Assembly (NCBI RefSeq): GCF_001295265.1
Contig: NZ_LJOD01000009.1
Location: 154,970-218,969 of the forward strand
Source: Chryseobacterium indologenes
GTDB lineage: Bacteria > Bacteroidota > Bacteroidia > Flavobacteriales > Weeksellaceae
Length of the DNA stretch: 64,000 nt
Direction: 5' to 3'
The position numbers were made by a program, and so were the translations under genes. The notes beneath the pieces are model-generated. The model was not told where the DNA came from. It searched no databases and worked only from the letters and a program-made list of their open reading frames with translations. Of the stretch, positions 51,197 through 60,205 are shown piece by piece (the stretch's first letter is position 1; the number at the start of each line of letters is the position of its first letter).

Positions 51197-53785
51197 ATGG
51201 CAAAAACGAAGAAGGAAACCCCGTTAATGACGCAGTATAATACCATCAAGGCTAAATACCCTGATGCACTTCTGCTGTTCAGGGTGGGGGACTTTTATGA
51301 AACTTTCGGGCAGGATGCCGTGAAAACATCTCAAATCCTGGGTATTGTTCTTACCAAAAGAGCAAACGGGGAAGGCAGTATAGAATTGGCAGGATTTCCA
51401 CACCATTCGGTAGACTCTTACCTTCCCAAGCTGGTAAGAGCAGGAATGAGAGTAGCCATCTGCGACCAGCTGGAAGATCCGAAAATGGTGAAAGGGATTG
51501 TGAAAAGAGGCGTTACAGAATTGGTAACACCGGGGGTTACTTTCAATGATCAGGTACTGAATTCAAAAAAGAATAACTTTCTTCTTGCTTTACATAAAGA
51601 AAAGGAAAAATACGGAATAGCCTTAGTAGATGTTTCTACTGGGGAATTTCTGGTGAGTGAAGGAAATTTGGATAAGCTTCTGCACATTGTTAATACTTTT
51701 GATCCAAGTGAGATCATTTATCAGAGAAGCGTCCAGATGCCGGAACAGCTGAAAAATAAAAGTGCTTTTAAGCTTGAAGACTGGGCTTTTCAGTATAACT
51801 TTGCCTACGAAAAACTTACCTCTCATTTTAAGACCAACTCTTTAAAAGGATTCGGGGTAGAGAATCTTCCGATGGCGATTACAGCTGCAGGAGCTATTTT
51901 TGCGTATTTAGTAGAAGATACCCACCACAATCTGCTTGCCCATATCACAAAACTACAGACCATTCCACAGGAAGATTATCTGATGATGGACAGTTTTACC
52001 CTGAGAAACCTGGAAATTGTTTATCCAAGCAACCCTCAGGGGAAATCCCTTCTGGATATCATAGATAAAACGTCTACTCCAATGGGAGGAAGATTGTTGA
52101 GAAGAAGAATTATTCTTCCTTTAAAATCGGTGGAGGAAATCATGAGAAGACTTTCCCTGATTGACTTTTTAAACGAAAATGACAGTCTGAAATATGAAAT
52201 CTGCCAGCTGTTGAAATCCATTTCAGACCTTGACCGTCTGATGGGGAAACTGGCCGCAGAGAAAATATCTCCGAAAGAACTGGGATATCTGCGTCAGAGC
52301 CTGATTAATATTCATACCATAAAAGGTTTGCTTCATCCGCATGCCGATGTAATGGCGTGGCTGGAACCGCTGTTTGACCTGGAAGAGCTGATTAAGCTAT
52401 TGCAAAACCGTCTCAACGATGAGCTTCCGGTGAATATTGCCAAAGGAAATATTATTAAGGAGGGGGTTTCTGAGGAATTGGACCGTCTGAGAGGGCTTCA
52501 GAGTAAAGGAAGAGGCTTCCTGGATGAAATGTGCCAGAGAGAAATCGAAAGAACGGGAATTTCCAGTCTGAAGATTGATTTTAATAATGTTTTCGGTTAT
52601 TTTATTGAAGTAAGAAATACACACAAAGATAAAGTTCCGGGCGAATGGGTAAGAAAGCAGACCCTTGTAAATGCAGAACGATACATTACCGAAGAGCTGA
52701 AAGAATATGAAAACCAGATTCTTGGTGCTGAGGAAAAAATAGGAATGCTGGAAAATGAGCTGTACAGAAACGTCTGTTCAGAAACCATGATTTATATTGA
52801 TCAGATTCAGGGGAATTCCAATATTATAGCACAGCTTGATGTGGCGGCAGGTCTTTCCGAACTTGCTGTTTCTGAAAGCTATACCAAGCCTGTTCTGAAT
52901 GACGGTTTTGCGATTGATCTTAAAGAAGCAAGACACCCGATCATTGAAAATGCACTGCCGCTTGGAGAAAAATATATTCCTAATGACATCTTTTTAGATA
53001 AAGACTCACAGCAGATCATTATGGTAACAGGCCCGAATATGGCCGGTAAATCCGCGATTCTTCGTCAGACCGCCATCGTATGTCTTCTGGCGCAGATCGG
53101 AAGCTTTGTGCCGGCTAAACATGCCGAGATCGGAATGCTGGATAAGATTTTTACGAGAGTAGGTGCCACTGATAATATTTCTGCCGGTGAATCTACATTC
53201 ATGGTAGAAATGAATGAAGCTGCCAATATCCTGAACAATATTTCCGAGAGAAGCCTTATCCTTCTGGATGAAATAGGAAGAGGAACTTCTACCTATGACG
53301 GGGTTTCTATTGCATGGGCTATTGCAGAATACCTTCACCAGCATCCAAGCCAGGCCAAGACTTTGTTTGCAACACACTATCACGAACTGAATGAGATGAC
53401 GGTAAACTTTGACCGTGTCAAAAATTTCCACGTTTCTATCCAGGAAAATAAAGGAAATATCATCTTTTTAAGAAAACTGGTTCCGGGTGGAAGTGAACAT
53501 AGCTTTGGTATCCATGTGGCGAAGCTGGCAGGAATGCCTGCGAAAGTTGTGAACAGGGCCAATGAGATTCTGAAAACGCTTGAAGCAAGCCGTACCCAAG
53601 GCGGAAATACCTCAGAAAGCATCAAACGTGTAACAGAAGAGAATATGCAGCTTTCTTTCTTCCAGCTGGATGATCCGGTGCTGGAAAATATCCGGGAAGA
53701 GCTTACTAAAATAGATATTAATACATTAACACCTATTGAAGCTTTGATGAAGCTGAATGCGATAAAAAAAATGATTGGAGGTTAA
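51197..53785 (+). CDS. mutS: DNA mismatch repair protein MutS
   Basis: This 862-residue protein recognises mismatches. The N-terminal domain has the mismatch-binding phrase RVGDFYETFGQDA (Phe and Glu of F-x-E at about residues 37-39). The ATPase has Walker A VTGPNMAGKSAILRQ (about 607-621) and Walker B SLILLDEIGRGTSTYDG, followed by the ABC-type ATHYHEL. The C-terminal tail is short. Full length for the MutS1 group. It ends at a terminator that overlaps its stop. Confidence 0.97.
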   Translation: MAKTKKETPLMTQYNTIKAKYPDALLLFRVGDFYETFGQDAVKTSQILGIVLTKRANGEGSIELAGFPHHSVDSYLPKLVRAGMRVAICDQLEDPKMVKGIVKRGVTELVTPGVTFNDQVLNSKKNNFLLALHKEKEKYGIALVDVSTGEFLVSEGNLDKLLHIVNTFDPSEIIYQRSVQMPEQLKNKSAFKLEDWAFQYNFAYEKLTSHFKTNSLKGFGVENLPMAITAAGAIFAYLVEDTHHNLLAHITKLQTIPQEDYLMMDSFTLRNLEIVYPSNPQGKSLLDIIDKTSTPMGGRLLRRRIILPLKSVEEIMRRLSLIDFLNENDSLKYEICQLLKSISDLDRLMGKLAAEKISPKELGYLRQSLINIHTIKGLLHPHADVMAWLEPLFDLEELIKLLQNRLNDELPVNIAKGNIIKEGVSEELDRLRGLQSKGRGFLDEMCQREIERTGISSLKIDFNNVFGYFIEVRNTHKDKVPGEWVRKQTLVNAERYITEELKEYENQILGAEEKIGMLENELYRNVCSETMIYIDQIQGNSNIIAQLDVAAGLSELAVSESYTKPVLNDGFAIDLKEARHPIIENALPLGEKYIPNDIFLDKDSQQIIMVTGPNMAGKSAILRQTAIVCLLAQIGSFVPAKHAEIGMLDKIFTRVGATDNISAGESTFMVEMNEAANILNNISERSLILLDEIGRGTSTYDGVSIAWAIAEYLHQHPSQAKTLFATHYHELNEMTVNFDRVKNFHVSIQENKGNIIFLRKLVPGGSEHSFGIHVAKLAGMPAKVVNRANEILKTLEASRTQGGNTSESIKRVTEENMQLSFFQLDDPVLENIREELTKIDINTLTPIEALMKLNAIKKMIGG

Positions 53786-53802
53786 TCCAATCATTTTTTA
53801 TT
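53770..53802 (+). terminator. Intrinsic terminator of mutS
   Basis: A 10-bp stem AATGATTGGA/TCCAATCATT (53770-53779 with 53786-53795) is followed by T. Its left arm is in the mutS coding sequence. Confidence 0.9.
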
Positions 53803-53815
53803 TCGGAGGATAGGG

Positions 53816-53974
53816 CTAGCAGCAGTATCCGTCTTTACCTCTCGGCCCTATAATCAGAAAATGACTTACCCCTCTGAGTTTACATAAACCTTCAGCGCAT
53901 GCTCCGGCTCCTCCGTTAATCTCTCTCAGCTCACCTTTCGTGAGTTTTCTTTTTTGAATACCTGATTTTTTCAT
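53816..53974 (-). CDS. Glycine-leader peptide, bacteriocin-like, 52 residues
   Basis: On the minus strand an ATG at 53972-53974 opens a 52-residue peptide: leader MKKSGIQKRKLTKGELREIN ending in Gly-Gly, then AGACAEGLCKLRGVSHFL and further to GKDGYCC. The leader has the LTKxELxxINGG pattern of double-glycine secreted peptides, so cleavage after GG would release a core of about 30 residues with four Cys (two at the C-terminus). No C39 peptidase-exporter, maturase or immunity gene is close by. Family members annotated as bacteriocin-like are common in Chryseobacterium; antibacterial activity is not demonstrated. It converges on mutS. Confidence 0.72.
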   Translation of the reverse strand: MKKSGIQKRKLTKGELREINGGAGACAEGLCKLRGVSHFLIIGPRGKDGYCC

Positions 53975-54152
53975 ATTATTTAGATTGGTGTGCATAATTC
54001 AAAACGAAGTGATTAAAATAATATTGTGTGGAAAATAATGAATGATGATTTCCATCTGCAATAATTAAAGCTTCCTGAAGGACAATAAAACGAAAAAATG
54101 GGTTCTTATAAAGATTTACTCCCGGTCATTGAATAATTTATTATTTTTGAAT

Positions 54153-54641
54153 ATGAAGAACTGGATAACACTATTATTTATCTTTCTCAGTTTCACCGGG
54201 ATTAAAGCCCAGCAAACTGATCTGAAAGTAATGAAATATGAAGACCTGGAAAAACGTATTCAACAGGAAAATGATAAACTGCTGGTCGTTAATTTCTGGT
54301 CTACCACTTGTGCTCCCTGTGTTAAAGAGCTTCCTCATTTTATGGAAGTCAATAACAAAAATTCAGGTAATCCGAAATTTAAAATGATTCTGGTTTCCCT
54401 TGACAGGCTGGCAGATAAAGAAAGGGTCATCAAATTTATGAAAAATAAAAACCTGACCGCTGAGGTGATCCTTCTGGATGACATTAAAAGAATGAATACC
54501 TGGATCCCAAGGTTTGAAAAAAACTGGGATGGGAATATTCCGGTTACCTTATTCTATAAAAATGGAGAGAAAGTGTATTTCAATGATGGAGAAATGAGCA
54601 GGGAAGAGCTGGAAAAAACAATTAACGACAACTTGCAATAA
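54153..54641 (+). CDS. TlpA/thioredoxin-like protein
   Basis: This 162-residue periplasmic protein has a signal peptide (1-20, ending GIKAQ). The active site C53-A-P-C56 lies in VVNFWSTTCAPCVKELPHF. Residue order and the RMNTWIPRFEKNWDGNIPVTLF end fit the TlpA/ResA group that reduces disulfides or hands electrons to periplasmic partners. An ATG at 54129 adds eight residues without a better signal and is rejected. It is followed nine bases later by a peroxiredoxin-like gene. Confidence 0.9.
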   Translation: MKNWITLLFIFLSFTGIKAQQTDLKVMKYEDLEKRIQQENDKLLVVNFWSTTCAPCVKELPHFMEVNNKNSGNPKFKMILVSLDRLADKERVIKFMKNKNLTAEVILLDDIKRMNTWIPRFEKNWDGNIPVTLFYKNGEKVYFNDGEMSREELEKTINDNLQ

Positions 54642-54650
54642 AAAATAGAT

Positions 54651-55310
54651 ATGAAAAATTTAAAAATTCTACTGACAGCATGTATCGCCGGATTGGGGCT
54701 GCTGAGCTTCACTGCGGTAAATCATAACGATAATAATCCTGTGGAAATAAATACTCCTTCTGCTGTAAAAGGCTATGAAGTAGGGGATGAAGCAACCGAT
54801 TTTAAATTGAAAAATGTTGATGGAAAAATGGTTTCTCTGAGTGACTTCAAAAGAGCTAAGGGATTTATTGTCATTTTCACCTGTAACCACTGTCCGTATG
54901 CTAAAAAATATGAAGACCGGATTATTGAGCTTGATCAGAAATTTAAAAATCAGGGATATCCGGTAATTGCGATCAATCCTAATGACCCCAATGTACAGCC
55001 GGAAGACGGATATAAAGAAATGATTGCCCGGGCCAGACAGAAAGGATTTACTTTTCCCTATCTGGTGGATGAAGGACAGAAAATCTATCCACAGTATGGA
55101 GCCACTAAGACCCCGCATGTTTTTGTACTGCAGAAAGAGGGAAAGAAAAATATTGTGAAATATATAGGGGCTATTGACAATAATTATGATAATCCGAATG
55201 ATGTTTCAGAATACTATGTACAGGATGCTGTGAATACACTGCTGAAAGAAGGGACCATAAAAATGCAGAAAACAGTCGCCATCGGATGTACGATAAAAGT
55301 AAAGAAATAA
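54651..55310 (+). CDS. Thioredoxin-fold (AhpC/TSA-like) periplasmic protein
   Basis: This 219-residue protein has a signal-like N-terminus (KNLKILLTACIAGLGLLSF). The fold starts at GDEATDFKLKNVDGKMVSLSDF, with C78-N-H-C81 (FTCNHCPYAKKY) as the active pair. It resembles periplasmic AhpC/TSA-type redoxins; the C-x-x-C replaces the peroxidatic Cys plus Thr of true peroxiredoxins, so it may be a reductase partner of the previous gene. Same transcript, ended by a terminator at 55341. Confidence 0.88.
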   Translation: MKNLKILLTACIAGLGLLSFTAVNHNDNNPVEINTPSAVKGYEVGDEATDFKLKNVDGKMVSLSDFKRAKGFIVIFTCNHCPYAKKYEDRIIELDQKFKNQGYPVIAINPNDPNVQPEDGYKEMIARARQKGFTFPYLVDEGQKIYPQYGATKTPHVFVLQKEGKKNIVKYIGAIDNNYDNPNDVSEYYVQDAVNTLLKEGTIKMQKTVAIGCTIKVKK

Positions 55311-55340
55311 TATATTTGCTTTACAGTTCAATACTAATAG

Positions 55341-55370
55341 ATCGGTATTCTTAAGGATGCCGATTTTTTA
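55341..55370 (+). terminator. Intrinsic terminator
   Basis: An 8-bp stem ATCGGTAT/ATGCCGAT with one wobble pair (55341-55348 with 55356-55363) is followed by T residues. It ends the thioredoxin-fold pair. Confidence 0.8.
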
Positions 55371-55405
55371 TGCCTAAAATTATTAATGACTGCTGAAATC
55401 TGACC

Positions 55406-55804
55406 ATGAGCTTTAAATTCAATCTGAAATATCTCTTTCTGACCCTGTTTATTATCCTGATAGAAGTTCTTATTGCGACCAAACTGGCCGGTATATTCTT
55501 TGTAAGAGCTTATTTGGGAGATGTTATTGTAGTAATACTCCTGTATACACTGGTGAAAAGCTTTATCAGAATAAATAATGAAAAATTGATCTTCGGGGTC
55601 TTCATATTTTCCTGCCTTGTAGAGTTTGCCCAGTATTTTAAGATTGCAGAAAAACTAGGCTTCCGTCCTGGAAGCCTGATGTATATTATAATCGGTAATT
55701 CATTTTCATGGATTGATATTCTGTGCTATGCAGCAGGAGGCCTGATCCTTTATCTGTTCATAAAATATAAGCCTCAAAAAACAGATGGGGTTAGTTCAAT
55801 ATAG
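55406..55804 (+). CDS. DUF2809 membrane protein
   Basis: This 132-residue protein has four hydrophobic helices (about residues 8-27, 34-52, 60-75, 100-122). DUF2809 members are small inner-membrane proteins of unknown function; the phrases RAYLGDVIVVILLYTLVKSF and WIDILCYAAGGLILY match that family. It stands alone and converges on the 55885 gene. Confidence 0.8.
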   Translation: MSFKFNLKYLFLTLFIILIEVLIATKLAGIFFVRAYLGDVIVVILLYTLVKSFIRINNEKLIFGVFIFSCLVEFAQYFKIAEKLGFRPGSLMYIIIGNSFSWIDILCYAAGGLILYLFIKYKPQKTDGVSSI

Positions 55805-55884
55805 ATTTGTACTAAGAAAGGCAGAAGCTTTCCACATCAGCAATGTATGAAGTACCAGGACTGGTTTTAACTTCCATCCTCCCT

Positions 55885-56295
55885 CTATTCAAGAACAAAA
55901 ACAAGAGGCTGCCTCATTCTTGCTTTTACTTTCACTCCATCTTTTTCTGCAGGAATCCATTGGGTAGTTACCATTTTCAGGGCCCGTAAGAACTCATTTT
56001 TTACAAGCTCATTTTCAGAAGATTCTATTGCAAACTGGCTCATGCTGCCATCTGGCTCTACTATAAATGTGGCAATTACTTTGGCCGTTTTTATATTCTG
56101 CCTGGCAGGAACAGAGGTGCGGAAGTTTTTCAGAATCTTCTGTACAAAGGCTCTGTGTCCTCCGGGAAATTCCGGATTTTTAAAATTGACTAGGGTATCC
56201 TGTGGTTTAGGCAGTGGTTCAGAGGGAGGTGAGGTAATCTGGGCAGACGTTGATGCAGCCCAGAACATCATCACAAAAATCAGGAATTTTTTCAT
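55885..56295 (-). CDS. Secreted TonB C-terminal-like protein A
   Basis: This 136-residue protein starts at MKKFLIFVMM; an extended frame to 56370 runs over the next gene and is rejected. A signal peptide ends STSAQ. The mature part has the TonB C-terminal pattern (KNPEFPGGHRAFVQKIL, TFIVEPDGSMSQFAIESSENE, TQWIPAEKDGVKVKARMRQP). It lacks the membrane anchor and Pro-rich linker of a true TonB, so it may be a free periplasmic or surface version. Ten bases from the YARHG gene on the same strand. A related protein is encoded at 57890. Confidence 0.82.
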   Translation of the reverse strand: MKKFLIFVMMFWAASTSAQITSPPSEPLPKPQDTLVNFKNPEFPGGHRAFVQKILKNFRTSVPARQNIKTAKVIATFIVEPDGSMSQFAIESSENELVKNEFLRALKMVTTQWIPAEKDGVKVKARMRQPLVFVLE

Positions 56296-56305
56296 CCTGC
56301 TAAAA

Positions 56306-57223
56306 TTATCTTCCAAAACTGTCATATTTGTCTTCTGCGTATTTGATAAACCTGTTGAGAAGGGCCACATTTTCTTTTTCCATAGGAGAAAGATCCTGAT
56401 CTACATTGCCCGAAACAGGAATATACCAGTCGGTCTGTTCAAAAAAGTTTCTGTAGGTTTCCTTTTTGAAAGAATAGCCATGCCTTGCAAACACAGAGTT
56501 TTTGATGATTTCAAGATCCAGTTTACGAAGGTTTTTGATATCTTTCTCCGTCAGCTTCTGCTTAGAAGCATTCAGCGTAAACACTGCTTCAGAAGCAACT
56601 CTGTTTTTGGATATGGTATAGCTTTCCGTTTTACCGTCACTGTCCGTATATTTTTCTACAAAATCTTTAGGGTTGCTCCAGTCTACAAGATTGGAATCCG
56701 GATCAAGCATGAAATTCGGGTTGTAAACAAATTCTTTTTTTGCTAATTTAATTGTCTTTAAAGGCGCTTTTACCGCTTTTTTATTGAATGCATTCCATTT
56801 CCCGGTCATGCTGTCGCCAGCCAGCTTTACTTCAAATCTGCCGTCTGTTTTGTCGTTTCCGGGTTCATCCAGTACGAAAGATTTTGAAACTTCATTGAAA
56901 ACACCTCTTACCGGGCGCTGATTTCCGTTCACGATGCTCTGCCCATACACACTATCCTTTGTAATTCTGTTGATTTTCAGAGAAATTCTTTTGTAAATTC
57001 TGCCTTCATATTCAGAACCGTCTGATTCATCAATCATTTTTTCCATTCCGGCAAATTCTCCGGTATAGATTCCATAATATTCTTGGTGAACTTCAGGAAT
57101 AACGACAGAGTCTTTTTTTGCTGTGAGGGAATCCTGTATTTTCCCGTCTTTTTTGCCTTCCTTTTTGCAGCTCGCCAGCGAAACTGTCAGTAAAGAGATA
57201 AAGGTGTAATGTAAAATTTTCAT
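56306..57223 (-). CDS. YARHG-domain lipoprotein
   Basis: This 305-residue lipoprotein has a signal ending in the lipobox SLASC (C19). The C-terminal part contains the YARHG motif (NSVFARHGYSFKKETYRNFFEQTDWYIPV), a small domain of unknown role typical of cell-surface proteins. The middle is beta-rich (FEVKLAGDSMTGKWNAF) and may bind a ligand. It overlaps the DUF2306 gene by four bases. Confidence 0.85.
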   Translation of the reverse strand: MKILHYTFISLLTVSLASCKKEGKKDGKIQDSLTAKKDSVVIPEVHQEYYGIYTGEFAGMEKMIDESDGSEYEGRIYKRISLKINRITKDSVYGQSIVNGNQRPVRGVFNEVSKSFVLDEPGNDKTDGRFEVKLAGDSMTGKWNAFNKKAVKAPLKTIKLAKKEFVYNPNFMLDPDSNLVDWSNPKDFVEKYTDSDGKTESYTISKNRVASEAVFTLNASKQKLTEKDIKNLRKLDLEIIKNSVFARHGYSFKKETYRNFFEQTDWYIPVSGNVDQDLSPMEKENVALLNRFIKYAEDKYDSFGR

Positions 57224-57906
57224 ATATGTTTTTTTGAGATTAAGTATTCAATTAAAAGGATATTAGGAATCCAGCCGAGCCAGGCAATGATCTGGTAAAC
57301 GTCCATAGGATTCGGGTGGAATAAATATACGATAATAACTTTCCATATTCTTAAGGTGACAGCAGATAAAGTGAGGACAAAGCTCCGCCACATCCAATGT
57401 TTGTGTTCTGAGAACCGTTTTTGCCTTGCCTGCTGATAAGCTTTATAAGTCGTAAACCACCAGAGTGTACCTAGAATAACAAATGAAATCTTTGATAAAA
57501 TACCGCCATTCGCAAAAATTCCCATATAAATTCCGGAAGGTGCAGCACAGATCAGAATCAGGAAAATATAGACTTTTCCGGCAGTACGGTGAAAATTCTT
57601 TACCCCGAAATTCTTTCTGAGAATAGCCAGAAACCCGGAAAGCAGCACAAAAATACTGGTATAAACATGAGTATAGAAAAAAGAAAGATATTCTGGTCTT
57701 TCGTGAACTTCAGTCTGCTTGATCATTAAAAAACTCACATTAGGGTCCAGAGGAATGTATTCCAGTGTGATCTTCAGCATCAGCCAAAAGAAATATCCAA
57801 ATCCAATGAGTAAAAGGATTGTTAAAATCGAGATATTTTTTCGGGCGAAAAGCATTCTGTTTATTTCAAAAAATACATCAATAAAATATTTAATGCGATT
57901 CTGCAT
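57220..57906 (-). CDS. DUF2306 membrane protein
   Basis: This 228-residue membrane protein has about six helices. The pattern (RPEYLSFFYTHVYTSIFVLLSGFLAIL, FHRTAGKVYIFLILICA, HKHWMWRSFVLTLSAVTLRIWKVII) fits DUF2306, whose conserved His residues (FYTHVYTS, FHRTAG, HKHWMWR) suggest heme binding or redox activity. It overlaps the YARHG gene by four bases and the TonB-like gene B by 17 bases. Confidence 0.8.
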   Translation of the reverse strand: MQNRIKYFIDVFFEINRMLFARKNISILTILLLIGFGYFFWLMLKITLEYIPLDPNVSFLMIKQTEVHERPEYLSFFYTHVYTSIFVLLSGFLAILRKNFGVKNFHRTAGKVYIFLILICAAPSGIYMGIFANGGILSKISFVILGTLWWFTTYKAYQQARQKRFSEHKHWMWRSFVLTLSAVTLRIWKVIIVYLFHPNPMDVYQIIAWLGWIPNILLIEYLISKKHI

Positions 57907-58306
57907 TAAATGCCATAGGGATTGTAACCCAAGCTCTGACGGGCTTTCCTTTTAACATAGCTGGCTTCCATTTACCTTTCATAGATTGTATAATGCGGCT
58001 CATTTCATTATTCATCCCCTCATCATTTCCTGTTGTTGTGACAGAAGTAATTTTGCCGTCAGCTTCAATCACAAATTTAGTCACAGATTTGACAATACCC
58101 GAACCAGTTATTTTAGAACTATTAAATTTTTCCCCAATATAGCTTCTTATTCCTCCCATCCCACCGGGATATTCCGGCGGAATATCTGGATTTACACTTG
58201 TATCTTCTGTTGAATTGTTTATTGGAGGGCGTTTTACCTCCTGTACCGTTTGAGAAAATGCAATATTAAAGCCTAAAAGTAAAAAACATAGTAAAAACTT
58301 TTTCAT
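57890..58306 (-). CDS. Secreted TonB C-terminal-like protein B
   Basis: This 138-residue protein has a signal peptide (1-18, ending NIAFSQ). The mature part has the TonB C-terminal pattern (PPEYPGGMGGIRSYIGEKF, KFVIEADGKITSVTT, KGKWKPAMLKGKPVRAWVTIP). It has no membrane helix or Pro-rich linker and is related to 55885. It opens an overlapping operon B-DUF2306-YARHG-A, so all four proteins should be made together. Confidence 0.82.
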   Translation of the reverse strand: MKKFLLCFLLLGFNIAFSQTVQEVKRPPINNSTEDTSVNPDIPPEYPGGMGGIRSYIGEKFNSSKITGSGIVKSVTKFVIEADGKITSVTTTGNDEGMNNEMSRIIQSMKGKWKPAMLKGKPVRAWVTIPMAFNAESH

Positions 58307-58309
58307 AAC

Positions 58310-59512
58310 CTATAAAGTATTTAAATCCTGTGCAATCAGCCATCCTTCACTCCAGCAGGCCTGAAAGTTAAATCCTCCCGTTACCGCATCGATGTTCAGA
58401 ACTTCGCCAGCAATATAAAAATTCGGAAGCAGTTTTGAAGTCATGTTTTTAAAGTTAATCTCCTTTAAATCAACACCTCCGGCGGTTACAAATTCATCTT
58501 TAAAGGTAGATTTCCCTGTTACCTGGAATTTCTTTTTGCAAAGATTTTCCAGTATTTTCTGCATTTCCTTTCCTGAAATATTAGCTACCTGTTTGTTGAG
58601 GTCTATTTTTGAAATATTTAGGATTTTCTGCCAGAATCTGTTGGTAATATCAAAGATTTTAGATTGTCCGATGGATTTTTTAGGATTATTTTGTTTAAAG
58701 TTCTGAAAAATTTCTTCAGCATCATCTATGGCTATGGAAACAAAATTAACCTCAATCTCAAAATTATACTTAAGCTTTGCAAGGCTAATGGCTTCCCATG
58801 CAGAAATCTTCAGAACTGCAGGCCCGGAAAGTCCCCAGTGCGTAATCAACAACGGTCCGCTTTCATCTGTTTTCAGTTGAGGAATTGAAATACCTGCATT
58901 TTCAAAGCTGGTTCCCGGAAGGTCTTTTAAAAGATCATCTTTAATATTAAAAGTAAAAAGAGAAGGAACAAGGTCTATGATCTTATGCCCCAGGTTTTCA
59001 ACAATTTTCAAAGATTTCGGAGAACTTCCGGTAGTGTAAACCACATAGTCTGCCTCGAAGTCTCCCGAATTTGTTTTTATCAGATACTTCTCATTCTGTC
59101 TCTCAATCTCTTTTACCGTACATTTGGTTTTTACTTCAACATTTTTATGCTGAACCTCTTTCATGAAAGTATTGATGATGGTTTGTGAAGAATTGCTTTC
59201 AGGAAAAGTTCTGTTGTCATTTTCAATTTTCAGGGGTACATTACGCTGATCAAACCATTCCATGGTGTCTCCCGGCTGAAATTTAGTGAAAACACTTAGT
59301 AATTCTTTATGTCCTCTGGGATAGAATTGTACCAGCTCCCTGGGATCGAAACAGGCGTGTGTAACGTTACATCTCCCGCCTCCGGAGATTTTTACCTTTT
59401 GCAGAACATCTGAATTCTGCTCCAGAATTGTAATATGATATTTCTTTTCGTCAAGATTCGATGCACAGAAAAAACCTGCTGCACCGCCTCCGATAATGAT
59501 GATCTTTTTCAT
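58310..59512 (-). CDS. HI0933/YhiN-family flavoprotein
   Basis: This 400-residue FAD-binding protein has the dinucleotide motif IIGGGAAGFFCASNL near its N-terminus and the family signature GGGRCNVTHACFDP (about residues 44-57). Members are NAD(P)/FAD-dependent oxidoreductases of unknown substrate. The late NLVYTTGSSP-type region and GGVDLKEINFKNM, FYIAGEVLNIDAVTGGFNFQ end complete the fold. Its start diverges from the thioesterase gene at 59626. Confidence 0.92.
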   Translation of the reverse strand: MKKIIIIGGGAAGFFCASNLDEKKYHITILEQNSDVLQKVKISGGGRCNVTHACFDPRELVQFYPRGHKELLSVFTKFQPGDTMEWFDQRNVPLKIENDNRTFPESNSSQTIINTFMKEVQHKNVEVKTKCTVKEIERQNEKYLIKTNSGDFEADYVVYTTGSSPKSLKIVENLGHKIIDLVPSLFTFNIKDDLLKDLPGTSFENAGISIPQLKTDESGPLLITHWGLSGPAVLKISAWEAISLAKLKYNFEIEVNFVSIAIDDAEEIFQNFKQNNPKKSIGQSKIFDITNRFWQKILNISKIDLNKQVANISGKEMQKILENLCKKKFQVTGKSTFKDEFVTAGGVDLKEINFKNMTSKLLPNFYIAGEVLNIDAVTGGFNFQACWSEGWLIAQDLNTL

Positions 59513-59625
59513 GTATATGTAATCCTATGCTGAAGATTATTTTTCCAAAAGTACAATTTTTATAAACCATCTTATTTGAGTATTTTTGAAGATTATAATT
59601 TAATTATACTAAAAACGATTTTTAC

Positions 59626-60120
59626 ATGATTTTCTACCATACATTTGAAGTGCGCTGGAGTGATCTTGATGCCAACAAGCACCTGGCCAACTCATCATAC
59701 GTTCAGTACTGTGCCCAGGCCAGAATGGCTTTTATGACCAAAGAAAAAATGGGGGTTACCCAATTAAGCAGATGGGGGATAGGACCGGTGATTCTGCATG
59801 AAAGATATTCATTTTTCAAAGAAATATATGCGGATCAGACAGTCATTGTAAGTGTAGAAATTGACGGATGCTCCGATGATTCTGCCATCTACCGTTTTGT
59901 TCACAAATTCTATACGCCGGATGGTGTACACTGTGCAACAGCTGAGGCTACAGGCGTATGGATTGATATGATGCTGAGAAAAATGACAACACCGCCGGAT
60001 GATGTGGTGGAAGCAATGAATAAATATAAAAGCCCGGAAACAGTGGTGTTGAGTAAAGAAGATTTCAAAAAATTTCCTTTCCACCCGCATAACATTGATC
60101 CGGCAGAATTTACTAAATAA
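59626..60120 (+). CDS. Acyl-CoA thioesterase (4HBT hot-dog fold)
   Basis: This 164-residue protein hydrolyses acyl-CoA. The active segment FYHTFEVRWSDLDANKHLANSSY carries the catalytic Asp of the 4-hydroxybenzoyl-CoA thioesterase type. Length fits the YbgC/FadM branch. A -7 TATTTTTG (59581-59588) lies 37 bases upstream. It is followed by thiL across 85 bases. Confidence 0.88.
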   Translation: MIFYHTFEVRWSDLDANKHLANSSYVQYCAQARMAFMTKEKMGVTQLSRWGIGPVILHERYSFFKEIYADQTVIVSVEIDGCSDDSAIYRFVHKFYTPDGVHCATAEATGVWIDMMLRKMTTPPDDVVEAMNKYKSPETVVLSKEDFKKFPFHPHNIDPAEFTK

Positions 60121-60205
60121 TTCAACGTTCAGGTTCAGAGTTTAATGGTTCAGAATTGTTTTGAAAGCATTAATACTTTTACATTGAACATTAATACAAG
60201 AAACT

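Noticed and set aside
54142..54149. TATTTTTG as -7 element for the TlpA-like gene
   Set aside because: It lies only three bases before the chosen ATG (54153), which would leave no room for a transcript start upstream of the codon.
60121..60205. Thiamine riboswitch upstream of thiL
   Set aside because: The 85-base leader has none of the conserved TPP aptamer phrases; it is AT-rich and too short.
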